Assembly: GCA_945952065.1 (NCBI GenBank)
Contig: CAMFGY010000021.1
Span: 1-64,000, forward strand
From: an uncultured Burkholderiales bacterium
GTDB lineage: Bacteria; Pseudomonadota; Gammaproteobacteria; Burkholderiales; Burkholderiaceae_C
Reading direction: 5' to 3'
DNA: 64,000 nucleotides
The translations under genes were made by a program, and so were the position numbers. This document shows positions 27,190 to 35,925 of the stretch, piece by piece. Position 1 is the first letter of the stretch, and every line of letters begins with the position of its first letter. Under the pieces are notes generated by a model, which saw nothing but the letters and a program-made list of their open reading frames with translations, did not search any database and was not told where the DNA came from.

Positions 27190-27981
27190 ATGGACATTCG
27201 TAAGCTGCAACGCGCCATCGTCGATGGTTTGGAAGATGTGAAGGCCCAAAACATTGTGGTCTTCAATACCGAGCATTTGTCGCCGCTGTTTGAGCGCGTG
27301 ATCATCGCTTCGGGCACCAGCAATCGGCAGACCAAGGCGCTGGCTTCCAGCATCCGAGTCACAGTCAAAGAGCGCGGCATGGATGTGCTGCGTTGTGAAG
27401 GCGAGGAAAACGGCGAATGGATCATTGTGGATTGCGGCGCTGCCGTGGTGCATGTGATGCAGCCCGCGATTCGTGAGTACTACCACCTGGAAGAAATCTG
27501 GGGCGGCAAGCCGGTGAAGATGGCCTTGGGCGACGGCAAGACCAAGCTGGTCAAGGCCTCGGAGGATGACGAAGACGCGGCGCCAGCCAAGAAGCCCGCC
27601 AAGAAAGCGGTGAAGCCTTCCTTGCCCGGCAAGCCCGGCGTCAGCAAGAAGGTGGCGGCCAAGGAGGCCGAAGCCAAGCCTGCCGCCAAGAAGACCGCGG
27701 CCAAAAAAGTGGTCGCGAAGAAGAGCGCCAGCTCGCGTGAAGTGGATCACAAGACACCCGCCACCCAGACCCTCAAGGTCGGTTTGGCCAAGCCCGCAGC
27801 GAAAAAAGTGGCTGCGAAAAAGGTCGCCAGCAAGACCGTTGGCGTGAAGAAGGCGGCCCCCAAAGCAGCGGCCAAGCCTGCGGCTAAACCCGCGGCAAAG
27901 ACCGCGACCAAGCCAGCGGCCAAAGCTGCCGTCAAGAAGGTGGCCGCTAAAAAGGTCGCCAGCAAAAAGAGCGCTGGCTGA
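27190..27981 (+). CDS. rsfS: Ribosomal silencing factor RsfS with long Lys/Ala-rich tail
   Basis: RsfS binds protein uL14 and keeps the large subunit from joining the small subunit when nutrients are low. Residues 1-113 are the complete RsfS domain (NIVVFNTEHLSPLFERVI, SSIRVTVKERG, WIIVDCGAAVVHVM, REYYHLEEIWG). The remaining 150 residues are an extension made almost only of Lys, Ala, Val and Pro in KPAAK/AAKKVA-like repeats, resembling eukaryotic H1 or bacterial AlgP-type tails; common RsfS proteins stop near 105-130 residues. No frame problem is seen. The tail should be disordered and could bind RNA or DNA. It lies between nadD and rlmH. Confidence 0.93.
   Translation: MDIRKLQRAIVDGLEDVKAQNIVVFNTEHLSPLFERVIIASGTSNRQTKALASSIRVTVKERGMDVLRCEGEENGEWIIVDCGAAVVHVMQPAIREYYHLEEIWGGKPVKMALGDGKTKLVKASEDDEDAAPAKKPAKKAVKPSLPGKPGVSKKVAAKEAEAKPAAKKTAAKKVVAKKSASSREVDHKTPATQTLKVGLAKPAAKKVAAKKVASKTVGVKKAAPKAAAKPAAKPAAKTATKPAAKAAVKKVAAKKVASKKSAG
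27580..27975 (+). repeat. Degenerate Lys-Ala-rich coding repeats in rsfS
   Basis: Short imperfect repeats encoding AAKK, KPAAK and AAKKVASKK motifs fill the 3' half of rsfS. Codons alternate AAG/AAA with GCC/GCG, so the DNA repeats are degenerate and probably not prone to slippage, but the protein pattern is strong. Confidence 0.8.
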
Positions 27982-27990
27982 TCGTCGCCC

Positions 27991-28458
27991 ATGCGTTTGA
28001 TTTTGGTCGCTGTGGGCCAGCGTCAGCCTGCCTGGGCCGACACCGCGTATGAAGACTTTGCCAAGCGCTTTCCGCCCGAGATGCGTCTTGAGCTGAAAGC
28101 GGTGAAGGCCGAAACACGCGGCAGCAAAACCACCGAGCAACTGATGGCTGCCGAGGCACAGCGCATCGAAGCGGCCTTGCCGCGCGGTGTGCGGCGCGTC
28201 ATTCTGGACGAGCGCGGCGAACGCCGCACCAGCATGCAATTGGCCGAGCGCATGAAGCTTTGGATGGGCGATGGCCGTGATGTGGCTTTGATCATTGGCG
28301 GCCCCGACGGTTTGGCTCCCGCCCTCAAGGCCAGTGCTGACGAGACGCTGCGCTTGTCTGACCTGACGCTCCCGCATGCTTTCGCACGCGTCTTGCTGGC
28401 CGAGGGCTTGTACCGCGCCTGGACGGTGATGACTGGGCATCCCTATCACCGCGAATAA
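27991..28458 (+). CDS. rlmH: 23S rRNA (pseudouridine(1915)-N3)-methyltransferase RlmH
   Basis: RlmH is a SPOUT methyltransferase that methylates pseudouridine 1915 in helix 69 of 23S rRNA on assembled 70S ribosomes. The 155-residue product is exactly family length and shows [10 protein letters not shown], the KAVKAE segment, [11 protein letters not shown] (SAM-binding knot) and [18 protein letters not shown]. It follows rsfS by nine bases, a conserved pairing of two large-subunit factors. Confidence 0.96.
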   Translation: MRLILVAVGQRQPAWADTAYEDFAKRFPPEMRLELKAVKAETRGSKTTEQLMAAEAQRIEAALPRGVRRVILDERGERRTSMQLAERMKLWMGDGRDVALIIGGPDGLAPALKASADETLRLSDLTLPHAFARVLLAEGLYRAWTVMTGHPYHRE

Positions 28459-28464
28459 GTGACG

Positions 28465-30471
28465 ATGAGGCCAGAGGAACAGGGAAGTGCCGGTCAATAC
28501 CGGCGGGATATTGATGGACTCCGAGCCTTGGCCGTCTTGGCCGTCGTGATCTTCCATATCAATGCCCATTGGCTGCCCGGCGGCTTTGTCGGCGTTGACG
28601 TGTTTTTCGTGATCTCGGGCTATCTGATCACGCGCAATATCGTCGCGGACTTGGATGGGCAGCGCTTCACGCTGGCTGAGTTTTATCGCCGCCGTATCAA
28701 ACGCATCGTGCCAGTCATGCTGACGGTGGTGGCTGCCACCTTGTTGGCGGGCTATTGCCTGTTGTTGCCTGAGGACTTGGCGGACTTGTCCAAATCGGTG
28801 GTTTGGTCGGTGGCTTCACTGGCCAACGTCTACTTTTGGCGAGAAGTCAATACCGACTACTTTGCGACAGAAAGCGCCCAGTTGCCGCTGTTGCATTTGT
28901 GGTCACTTGGCGTCGAGGAACAGTTCTACCTGTTCTGGCCCTTGCTACTGGCTGCCGCCTGGCGCTTGTGGCCAGGTTCTCACAAGGGGTGCAGTGCGGG
29001 CTTGAAGCCCAGCTTGCTTTTCGCTTTGCTGTGCGTACCTCTTTCGGCAATCTTTGCCCAGTTCTACTTCGAGACCAGCCCTCGCTTTGTGTATTACATG
29101 CTGCCCAGTCGTGCCGGCGAGTTGATGCTCGGCGCAGCGGCGGCCCTGTGGGCCTTGCGAGGAGGGGCACAGCGCCTCACGGCGCAGGGCTTCAAGCTGA
29201 TGGGGTGGGCGGGCTTGGGTTTGCTGGCGCTGAGCCTGCTTTTTTTGAATGAGTCGCAGGTCTTCCCGGGTTGGCGCAGCTTGCTCCCCACGGTAGGCGC
29301 GGCCTTGTTGATTGTGGCCGGGCTGGGGTCACAAGCCACTTGGCTTCAAAAGGGCTTGAGCTTTGCGCCCATGGTTTGGGTGGGGCGTTTGTCTTACTCC
29401 CTTTACCTCTGGCATTGGCCTGTCTTGGCCTACTGGCGCTACTTGTATGGGCAACCCAGTGCGACCGAGGGTATGGTATTGCTGGCCTTGATGTTCTTGT
29501 TGTCGTGGTGCAGTTTCCGGTGGGTAGAGCAACCCGCAAGACATGCCACATTGAGCGCTGCGCAAGTTTTGCTGCGTCAGTTGCTGCTTCCCGGTGGTGC
29601 GTTGCTGCTGTGTGCGGTCTACTTGGCCTTGGGGCCGCGCTTTGGCTTGCCTTCGCATTCGCAGCAATATCTTGAGGCCTTGCAGGCGCGGCGTGCGGAC
29701 TTGCAGGCGGCATATCAACAAGAGTGGGTGTGCCAGCGGCAGCGTTTGAAAGCCCATGATTTGAGCGACCCTCGATGTGTGCTCGGCAAGGACGTCGAGC
29801 AGCCGCCCCGAGTCTTGCTGTTCGGGGATTCCAATGCCGCCCACTACATCCCCATGCTCCAGACAGTGGCGGAGTCCGCGGGGTTTTCTTTCCGGAACTA
29901 TGCCGTTGGGGCTTGCCCGCCCGTGATGGGAGAGCCTCATGCATTTGTGCATGCGGAGCGTTTGTCGGACTGCCAAAATTCCTTGACCATGGCTTGGGAC
30001 GATGCCAAGGCCTACCCGGTGCTTGTTTTGGGGGGCAGCTGGTTGGCTTATGTTCAACGCTCTCCCTTGTTCATGGCGCGTTTGGAAGCGACGCTGCGCA
30101 CCGTTGTGAGCCGGGGGCAGCGGGTGGTATTGCTGGCAAAGACGCCGCAACTGCTGAGCTATGACAGCCATTGCCGTGAAAAAGCGCTGAAGGCGACTTG
30201 GCTGAGTTGTTCTGCGCATGGGCCTCAAGTCGACGCTGAAGTGAACGCGGTGAATCAGGCATTGGCTGAACTTGCCGCCCGAATTCCTGGGGTTCAGTTT
30301 TTTGACCCCACCCCGCAGCTGTGCCCTGAGGGCCGTTGCAAAATTTATGAATCGAGCGGACTGCCGCTTTATTTCGATGCCGGTCACTTGACCGTGAAGG
30401 CCTCACGTCAACTGGGGCAGGCCCTGTTGATGCAAGATCCTGAGGCCATTCGAGCTATTTTTGCGCCATGA
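28465..30471 (+). CDS. OafA-type O-acyltransferase with C-terminal SGNH domain
   Basis: A 668-residue membrane acyltransferase of the OafA/YrhL group, which acetylates surface polysaccharide, LPS or peptidoglycan. The N-terminal acyltransferase-3 domain (about 1-365) starts YRRDIDGLRALAVLAVVIFH, has VDVFFVISGYLITR, and contains about ten membrane segments. The C-terminal periplasmic SGNH esterase-like part (about 400-668) shows block I LLFGDSNAAHYIP and block V DAGHLT. A GTG six bases earlier is an alternative start. It lies inside the usual rlmH-maf pair and its stop overlaps an ATG at 30468. Target glycan unknown. Confidence 0.9.
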   Translation: MRPEEQGSAGQYRRDIDGLRALAVLAVVIFHINAHWLPGGFVGVDVFFVISGYLITRNIVADLDGQRFTLAEFYRRRIKRIVPVMLTVVAATLLAGYCLLLPEDLADLSKSVVWSVASLANVYFWREVNTDYFATESAQLPLLHLWSLGVEEQFYLFWPLLLAAAWRLWPGSHKGCSAGLKPSLLFALLCVPLSAIFAQFYFETSPRFVYYMLPSRAGELMLGAAAALWALRGGAQRLTAQGFKLMGWAGLGLLALSLLFLNESQVFPGWRSLLPTVGAALLIVAGLGSQATWLQKGLSFAPMVWVGRLSYSLYLWHWPVLAYWRYLYGQPSATEGMVLLALMFLLSWCSFRWVEQPARHATLSAAQVLLRQLLLPGGALLLCAVYLALGPRFGLPSHSQQYLEALQARRADLQAAYQQEWVCQRQRLKAHDLSDPRCVLGKDVEQPPRVLLFGDSNAAHYIPMLQTVAESAGFSFRNYAVGACPPVMGEPHAFVHAERLSDCQNSLTMAWDDAKAYPVLVLGGSWLAYVQRSPLFMARLEATLRTVVSRGQRVVLLAKTPQLLSYDSHCREKALKATWLSCSAHGPQVDAEVNAVNQALAELAARIPGVQFFDPTPQLCPEGRCKIYESSGLPLYFDAGHLTVKASRQLGQALLMQDPEAIRAIFAP

Positions 30472-30506
30472 ATTCGGTAGACGAACAAGTACTTGGGAAT
30501 TTCTCC

Positions 30507-31100
30507 ATGATTTATCTGGCCTCCCAAAGCCCGCGTCGCCGCCAGTTGTTGGATCAGTTGGGGGTGCGCTATGAATTGCTGCTGCCAGGCCCGGAAGAGG
30601 ATGCGGAAAGCTTAGAGGCGGAGCGGGCCGGAGAGTCGCCGGAGGACTATGTCGTGCGGGTGACTTCGGCCAAGTTGACGGCTGCTTTGCAACGCTTGGC
30701 AAAGCGTGGGCTCAGTCCTGCGCCGGTGTTGTGCTCGGACACCACGGTCGCGCTTGGGCCCAAGATTTTGGGCAAACCGCAGGACGCCGCGCAGGCCTAT
30801 GAAACGCTGAGCCTCTTGTCGGGCCGCAGCCACCGAGTGATCACCGCCGTGGCTGTCGGTTTGGGTGAGCGTCAGACATCGGCGCTGAATGTCTCGGAAG
30901 TGGACTTCATCGACGTGCCTGAGGAGCAACTCAGGCGCTATATCGCCAGCGGTGAGCCTTTTGGCAAAGCTGGTGCCTATGCCATCCAGAGTCAGGCGGC
31001 GGCATGGATTTCTCGCATTGAAGGCAGCTATTCAGGCATCATGGGTCTGCCCTTGTTCGAAACGGCTCAAATGCTGCAGCAATGGGGGCTGCGAATCTGA
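30507..31100 (+). CDS. maf: Maf family nucleotide pyrophosphatase
   Basis: A Maf/Ham1-like nucleoside triphosphate pyrophosphatase of about 197 residues that removes dTTP/UTP or modified nucleotides. Seen: MIYLASQSPRRRQLLDQLG, the catalytic SDTTVALGPKILGKP, SGRSHRVITAVAV, and GKAGAYAIQSQAAAWI with GSYSGIMGLPL. An in-frame ATG at 30468 overlaps the stop of the upstream acyltransferase gene, but the Met at 30507 has a GGGAA six bases ahead and gives the canonical N-terminus, so it is preferred. Confidence 0.93.
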   Translation: MIYLASQSPRRRQLLDQLGVRYELLLPGPEEDAESLEAERAGESPEDYVVRVTSAKLTAALQRLAKRGLSPAPVLCSDTTVALGPKILGKPQDAAQAYETLSLLSGRSHRVITAVAVGLGERQTSALNVSEVDFIDVPEEQLRRYIASGEPFGKAGAYAIQSQAAAWISRIEGSYSGIMGLPLFETAQMLQQWGLRI

Positions 31101-31169
31101 GTCGTGTCAGCGTGTTCTGACGCATGCCCGTGCAAAAGAAGGCATGCGTCAGCATTCGAGGTTAGCGCC

Positions 31170-32657
31170 ATGGAAGATATTTTGATCAACTGGTCTCCGC
31201 AGGAGACGCGTGTGGCCGTGGTGGAAAACGGTGCCGTGCAGGAGTTGCACGTTGAGCGCACCTTGGAGCGCGGCCTGGTGGGCAATGTTTATTCGGGCAA
31301 AGTTGCGCGGGTCCTGCCCGGCATGCAGTCGGCTTTCATCGATATCGGTCTGGAGCGCGCTGCGTTTTTGCACGTGGCGGACTTGCATGTCAATGGCGCT
31401 TTCGGCCATACGCGCAGCCAGCATGCAGAAGGAGGCGTGGCCACGCCCATCGAGCGCCTGGTGTTCGAGGGCCAAGCCCTCACCGTGCAAGTGATCAAGG
31501 ACCCGATCGGCACCAAAGGTGCACGCTTGTCGACGCAGATCAGTATCGCGGGGCGCATGTTGGTGTTCTTGCCGCAGGATGAACACATTGGCATTTCGCA
31601 GAAGATCGGCTCACCTGAATTGCGCGAGCAGTTGCGGGCCCGCATGCAGGCCTTGGTGGGCACCGCTGAACAGGGCGGGGGTGGCGGCTTCATCTTGCGC
31701 ACCAATGCTGAAGATGCCAGCGACGAAGAACTGGCCGCCGATATCGCCTATCTGCGCAAGGCCTGGGCCGCCATTCGCGAAAAGGGCTCCTGTTCTCCGC
31801 CGGGGACGCTTTTGCATCAAGACCTGAGTCTGGTGGAGCGGGTGCTGCGCGATTTGGTCAGCGAGCGCACCGCCTCGATCCGCATTGACTCCAAGATGCA
31901 GTTCGATGTGTTGCACAGTTTTGGCGAAAAATTCATGCCTGCGGCCACAGCCAAGCTGGAGCATTACCGGGGTGAGCGGCCGATCTTTGACCTCAACAAT
32001 ATCGATGCCGAGTTGAGCCGTGCCTTGGCACGACGGGTTGATTTGAAGTCAGGCGGTTATCTGATCTTTGATCAGACCGAGGCCATGACCACGGTGGATG
32101 TGAACACGGGCGGCTTCGTCGGTGCGCGCAATTTCGACGACACCATTTTCAAAACCAATCTGGAAGCGGCTGGGGCCATCTCTCGGCAACTGCGCCTTCG
32201 CAATCTGGGCGGCATCATCATCGTTGACTTCATCGACATGACCCGGGAAGAACATCGTGCTGCGGTGTTGACCGAGTTCCGCAAGCAACTGAGCCGCGAT
32301 CGCACCAAAGTGACTTTGGGCGGGTTTACGCAACTGGGCTTGGTGGAAATGACCCGCAAGCGAACCCGCGAGTCCTTGTCCCGTATGTTGTGCGAGCCCT
32401 GCCCCACTTGTGAGGGCCGAGGACAGGTCAAGACTGCCCGCACGGTGTGCTACGACATCATGCGTGAAATCTTGCGTGAGGCCCGGCAGTTTTCTCCCAA
32501 AGAGTTTCGTATCGTGGCCGCGGCCAATGTGGTGGAGATGCTGCTGGATGAAGAAAGCCAGCATTTGGCGGGCTTGTCAGATTTCATTGGCAAACCGATT
32601 TCCTTGACCGCCGAGCCCACCAATCAAACCGAGCATTACGACATTGTTCTGCTGTAG
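31170..32657 (+). CDS. rng: Ribonuclease G
   Basis: RNase G is the single-strand endoribonuclease that trims the 5' end of 16S rRNA and decays some mRNAs. The 495-residue protein has an N-terminal S1-type RNA-binding domain (about 30-120, with GNVYSGKVARVLPGMQSAFIDIG split over it), the catalytic core with VDVNTGGFVGARNF, and the zinc-link CEPCPTCEGRG near residue 410. It lacks the long C-terminal scaffold of RNase E. The ATG at 31170 follows a GAGGTTAG. Last gene of the yebC-to-rng run. Confidence 0.95.
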   Translation: MEDILINWSPQETRVAVVENGAVQELHVERTLERGLVGNVYSGKVARVLPGMQSAFIDIGLERAAFLHVADLHVNGAFGHTRSQHAEGGVATPIERLVFEGQALTVQVIKDPIGTKGARLSTQISIAGRMLVFLPQDEHIGISQKIGSPELREQLRARMQALVGTAEQGGGGGFILRTNAEDASDEELAADIAYLRKAWAAIREKGSCSPPGTLLHQDLSLVERVLRDLVSERTASIRIDSKMQFDVLHSFGEKFMPAATAKLEHYRGERPIFDLNNIDAELSRALARRVDLKSGGYLIFDQTEAMTTVDVNTGGFVGARNFDDTIFKTNLEAAGAISRQLRLRNLGGIIIVDFIDMTREEHRAAVLTEFRKQLSRDRTKVTLGGFTQLGLVEMTRKRTRESLSRMLCEPCPTCEGRGQVKTARTVCYDIMREILREARQFSPKEFRIVAAANVVEMLLDEESQHLAGLSDFIGKPISLTAEPTNQTEHYDIVLL

Positions 32658-32846
32658 CTCGGCGTGAATTGCTGACGGTGCGCCTACGGCCAAGCCTTGT
32701 CGGTCAAGCGCGCGCCCTGAAGCGCAACAAAGCCAGCACAGAATCTCTACATGCTGTCACCGCATGCACCGTGAAAATGAACTGGGCTCAGGCAGAATGC
32801 CAAGATGTTTGAGCTTGCACCCTGGGGTGCTTTGATAGCGAGTCGC

Positions 32847-34211
32847 ATGTCTGCAAAGAACACAACTGCACTTCCGCCTGAATCGGTGTCAGGCGATGAC
32901 CTGAAAGTCGCGGCGCCAGCGCGCCGTTCGCTGATGTTTCAAGGGGCTGCGGCCCTGGCGGGATGGTCGGGGCTGGCGGCTTTCAGTCCGTCGGCACAGG
33001 CTCAATTCCGCGTTGAAATCACCGGGATTGGCGGCACCCAGGTGCCGATCGCGCTGCCTGAGTTTCGCGATGAATCTCGGGCCGGGCAGGCGGTCGCAGC
33101 CATCATTCGGGCGGATCTGGAACGCAGTGGCAAGTTCCGCATCATCGATGCGCCGCAGTCTGGTTTGTTTGAAGGCAGCCAGCCCGCATGGAGTGACTGG
33201 CGGGCTCGCAACGCCGATGCTTTGGCTGCCGGTTCGGCTTCGCGCCTGGCCGATGGCCGGGTGGATCTGCGTTACAAGTTGTGGGATGTGGTCAAGGGTC
33301 AGGACTTGGGTGGCGAAGCCCATGCCGTGGCCCCCGATGATGTGCGTTTGGCCGCCCACCGCATTGCCGACACCATTTATCAAAAGCTAACGGGCGAACC
33401 CGGCGTGTTCGCGACCCGCATGGCTTACGTCACCAAAGCGGGTGGACGCTACAGCCTGCGCATCACCGATGCCGATGGGGAAGGCGGGCAGGTGGCCTTG
33501 GCCAGCCCCGACCCCATCATTTCTCCGGCATGGTCGCCCAATGGGCGTGAGCTGGTGTACGTCTCATTTGAAACGCGCAAGGCCGTGGTGTGGATTCAAG
33601 ACGTCTCCACCGGTAGGCGCCGTGCACTGGCCGACTTCCGGGGGACCAACAGCGCGCCCGCGTTCTCGCCCGATGGCCAGCAACTGTCCCTGACGCTTTC
33701 ACGCGATGGCGGTTCGCAGTTGTTCCTGATCAACCGAGACGGCAGTGGCTTGCGTCGCTTGACGCAGAGTTCGTCGATTGACACCGAGTCGGTGTTCTCG
33801 CCCGATGGTCGTTCTTTGTATTTTGTCAGCGACCGTGGCGGCAGTCCGCAGATCTACCGCATGTCTGTGTCTGGAGGAGCTGCGGAGCGCGTCACTTTCA
33901 ATGGCGCGTACAACATCAGCCCCGCCATCAGCCCTGATGGCCGCACCATGGCCTATATCACGCGCCTCAACGGAGGCACCTTCAGGCTTTGTGTGATGGA
34001 TCTGGCCAGTGGCACGGTGCAGCAAATCAGCGATGGCAGCGACGACGAAAGCCCCAGCTTCGCCCCCAATGGCCGCTTGCTGGTGTATGCCAGCCGCTCC
34101 GGCGGGCGTGATGTGCTCATGACCACCACCCTGGATGGGCGCATCAAGGCCAAGCTGATTTCGACGCTTGCTGATGTACGAGAGCCGACATGGGGGCCTT
34201 TCGGCCGCTGA
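32847..34211 (+). CDS. tolB: Tol-Pal system periplasmic protein TolB
   Basis: TolB is the periplasmic beta-propeller that links Pal to TolA during outer membrane constriction. The mature part (from about QFRVEITGIGGTQ) has the N-terminal alpha/beta domain followed by propeller blades with repeats such as SPAWSPNGRELVYVS, FSPDGRSLYFVSDRGG and SPAISPDGRTMAYITR. The export signal is unusual: ARRSLMFQGAAALAGWSGLA then SAQAQ, a twin-arginine-like n-region. The start is uncertain (an ATG at 32805 or the one at 32847); I prefer 32847. tolQRA are not upstream; rng is. pal and cpoB follow. Confidence 0.93.
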   Translation: MSAKNTTALPPESVSGDDLKVAAPARRSLMFQGAAALAGWSGLAAFSPSAQAQFRVEITGIGGTQVPIALPEFRDESRAGQAVAAIIRADLERSGKFRIIDAPQSGLFEGSQPAWSDWRARNADALAAGSASRLADGRVDLRYKLWDVVKGQDLGGEAHAVAPDDVRLAAHRIADTIYQKLTGEPGVFATRMAYVTKAGGRYSLRITDADGEGGQVALASPDPIISPAWSPNGRELVYVSFETRKAVVWIQDVSTGRRRALADFRGTNSAPAFSPDGQQLSLTLSRDGGSQLFLINRDGSGLRRLTQSSSIDTESVFSPDGRSLYFVSDRGGSPQIYRMSVSGGAAERVTFNGAYNISPAISPDGRTMAYITRLNGGTFRLCVMDLASGTVQQISDGSDDESPSFAPNGRLLVYASRSGGRDVLMTTTLDGRIKAKLISTLADVREPTWGPFGR

Positions 34212-34363
34212 GGCTGAGGGCGTTTTCGCTGTGGCCGAACCGGCTTTAACAAAACGGCTCGGCCGCAACTTGTAAGACAATGGGCCGAGGCTTTAGCACA
34301 AGTGTCTAAAAGGCCTTGTTGTTTTTGGCATCAATACTGAATTTTTCCGAAGGAGTGAACCGC

Positions 34364-34903
34364 ATGAAGATGACTCGCTACGCACTGAGTTTGTTGGCTG
34401 CTGCCGCTTTGGCAGGCTGTGGCTCGACCGTGAAGTTGGATGAACCAGCGCCGGTCGAAACTCGCCCGGTGGCGCCCCCGACCTCGGCCGCCAACAGCGG
34501 TGCGACGGCTGCTCCGATGGCTGAATCCAAGGTTGCCACGGTGGACCTGGGCGCTCAGCTGACAGCAGCGGTTGCCAACCAACGGGTGGTCTTGTTCGAC
34601 TTCGACAGCTATGTGGTGAAGGACGACTACCGCGGTTTGGTGGAAGCCCATGCCAAGCGTCTGAACAACGACCGCAAGCTGGCCCTGAGCTTGGAAGGCC
34701 ATACCGACGAGCGCGGTGGCCGTGAATACAACCTGGCCTTGGGTCAAAAGCGTGCCGAAGCCGTGGCCAAGTCGCTCAGCTTGCTGGGCGTGGCTGCAAA
34801 TCAAATCGAGCCGGTCAGCTTTGGCAAGGAAAAGCCTGCGGCTCAGGGCAGCGATGAAGCGGCATGGGCCAAGAATCGCCGTGTTGAGCTGAAGGACAAG
34901 TGA
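34364..34903 (+). CDS. pal: Peptidoglycan-associated lipoprotein Pal
   Basis: Pal is the outer membrane lipoprotein that anchors the Tol system to peptidoglycan. The 179-residue protein has a lipobox L16-A-G-C19, a Pro/Ala-rich linker to about residue 75, and an OmpA-like domain with VVLFDFDSYVVKDDY, LEGHTDERGGREYNLALGQ and NRRVEL. AGGAG at 34351-34355 sets the start. It is followed by cpoB after one base. Confidence 0.96.
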   Translation: MKMTRYALSLLAAAALAGCGSTVKLDEPAPVETRPVAPPTSAANSGATAAPMAESKVATVDLGAQLTAAVANQRVVLFDFDSYVVKDDYRGLVEAHAKRLNNDRKLALSLEGHTDERGGREYNLALGQKRAEAVAKSLSLLGVAANQIEPVSFGKEKPAAQGSDEAAWAKNRRVELKDK

Positions 34904-34904
34904 G

Positions 34905-35705
34905 ATGAACCTGCTGCAGGGCAGCTTGGCTTCGACGCGAGGGCTGCGCGCGCTTGCCTTGGCGGCGGTTTCGCTGGCGGCTGGCACTGCGCACGCCTTG
35001 TTCAACGATGACGAGGCGCGCAAAGCCATTTTGGAATTGCGCACCCGTGTTCAACAAAGCGAAGACGCGCAGCGCCAAAGGGTTGAGCAGTTGTCGACCC
35101 AAGTCCAAGATCAGTTGGGGCCATTGCGCCGCAGCATGCTGGATCTGAATTCGCAGATCGATGGCTTGCGCAGCGAGATTGCCAAGCTACGGGGCCAAAA
35201 TGAACAACTGGCTCGCGAGTTGTCTGAAACCCAGCGTCGGCTCAATGATCAGGCGCAGGCGCTGGACTCACGTTTGAAGCCGCTGGAGCCACAAAAAGTG
35301 GCGCTTGACGGGCGAGAGTTTCAAGTCGGCCCCGAGGAACGTCGGCAGTACGACGCGGCCATGGGCTTGGTGCGTCGCGGTGATTTTACCGAGGCGGTCA
35401 ATACGTTGAATAGCTTTTTGAAGCGATTCCCGGCCAGTGGCTACGCTGACTCCGTGCGCTTTTGGTTGGGCAATGCTCAGTATGGCAAGCGCGACTACAA
35501 GGATGCGATCGCAAGCTTCAAGGCCTTCATCGCGGGCAATCCTGAGCATCCTCGCGCCAGCGAAGCATTGCTGGCCTTGGCCAATTGCCAGATCGAGTTG
35601 AAGGACGTGAAGTTGGCGCGTCGTAGCCTGGAGGATTTGATCAAAGCCTATCCAGGCACTGAAGCCGCGCAAGCCGCCAAGGAACGCCTGAATGCGCTGA
35701 AGTAA
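34905..35705 (+). CDS. cpoB: Cell division coordinator CpoB (YbgF)
   Basis: CpoB couples PBP1B activity to Tol-driven outer membrane constriction. The 266-residue protein has a signal peptide ending near GTAHALF, an N-terminal coiled-coil trimerisation part (about 40-125, with IDGLRSEIAKLRGQNEQL), and three C-terminal TPR units starting at YDAAMGLVRRGDFTEAV and ending with the YPGTEAAQAAKERL helix. It completes a tolB-pal-cpoB cluster ended by a strong terminator. Confidence 0.94.
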   Translation: MNLLQGSLASTRGLRALALAAVSLAAGTAHALFNDDEARKAILELRTRVQQSEDAQRQRVEQLSTQVQDQLGPLRRSMLDLNSQIDGLRSEIAKLRGQNEQLARELSETQRRLNDQAQALDSRLKPLEPQKVALDGREFQVGPEERRQYDAAMGLVRRGDFTEAVNTLNSFLKRFPASGYADSVRFWLGNAQYGKRDYKDAIASFKAFIAGNPEHPRASEALLALANCQIELKDVKLARRSLEDLIKAYPGTEAAQAAKERLNALK

Positions 35706-35803
35706 TCCGGCGCAAAGGCAGGGTGGCAGTGCTCACGCTTTGAACGCCTGGCGCTATGCTTACTTGAGTTCTTGCTTGCTGAGGCTCGTCATCATGTGCC
35801 GAC

Positions 35804-35832
35804 AAAGGCCCCGCTTGCGGGGCCTTTTCTTT
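35804..35832 (+). terminator. Rho-independent terminator of tolB-pal-cpoB
   Basis: An 11-bp GC-rich perfect stem (35804-35814 with 35817-35827, loop TT) followed by TTTCTTTT. It lies about 100 bases after cpoB. Confidence 0.9.
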
Positions 35833-35925
35833 TATCGGCAAAGGCGAAGTGCTTTGCTTTCTACAATCCAGCCATGCAAAAAAACGAGATGCGCGCCGGT
35901 GAACCTTGCGCAAAGCCTGAATGCC

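Noticed and set aside
27580-27975. Reading the Lys/Ala repeats as a separate histone-like gene
   Set aside because: The frame is continuous with the RsfS domain and there is no internal start with a ribosome binding site.
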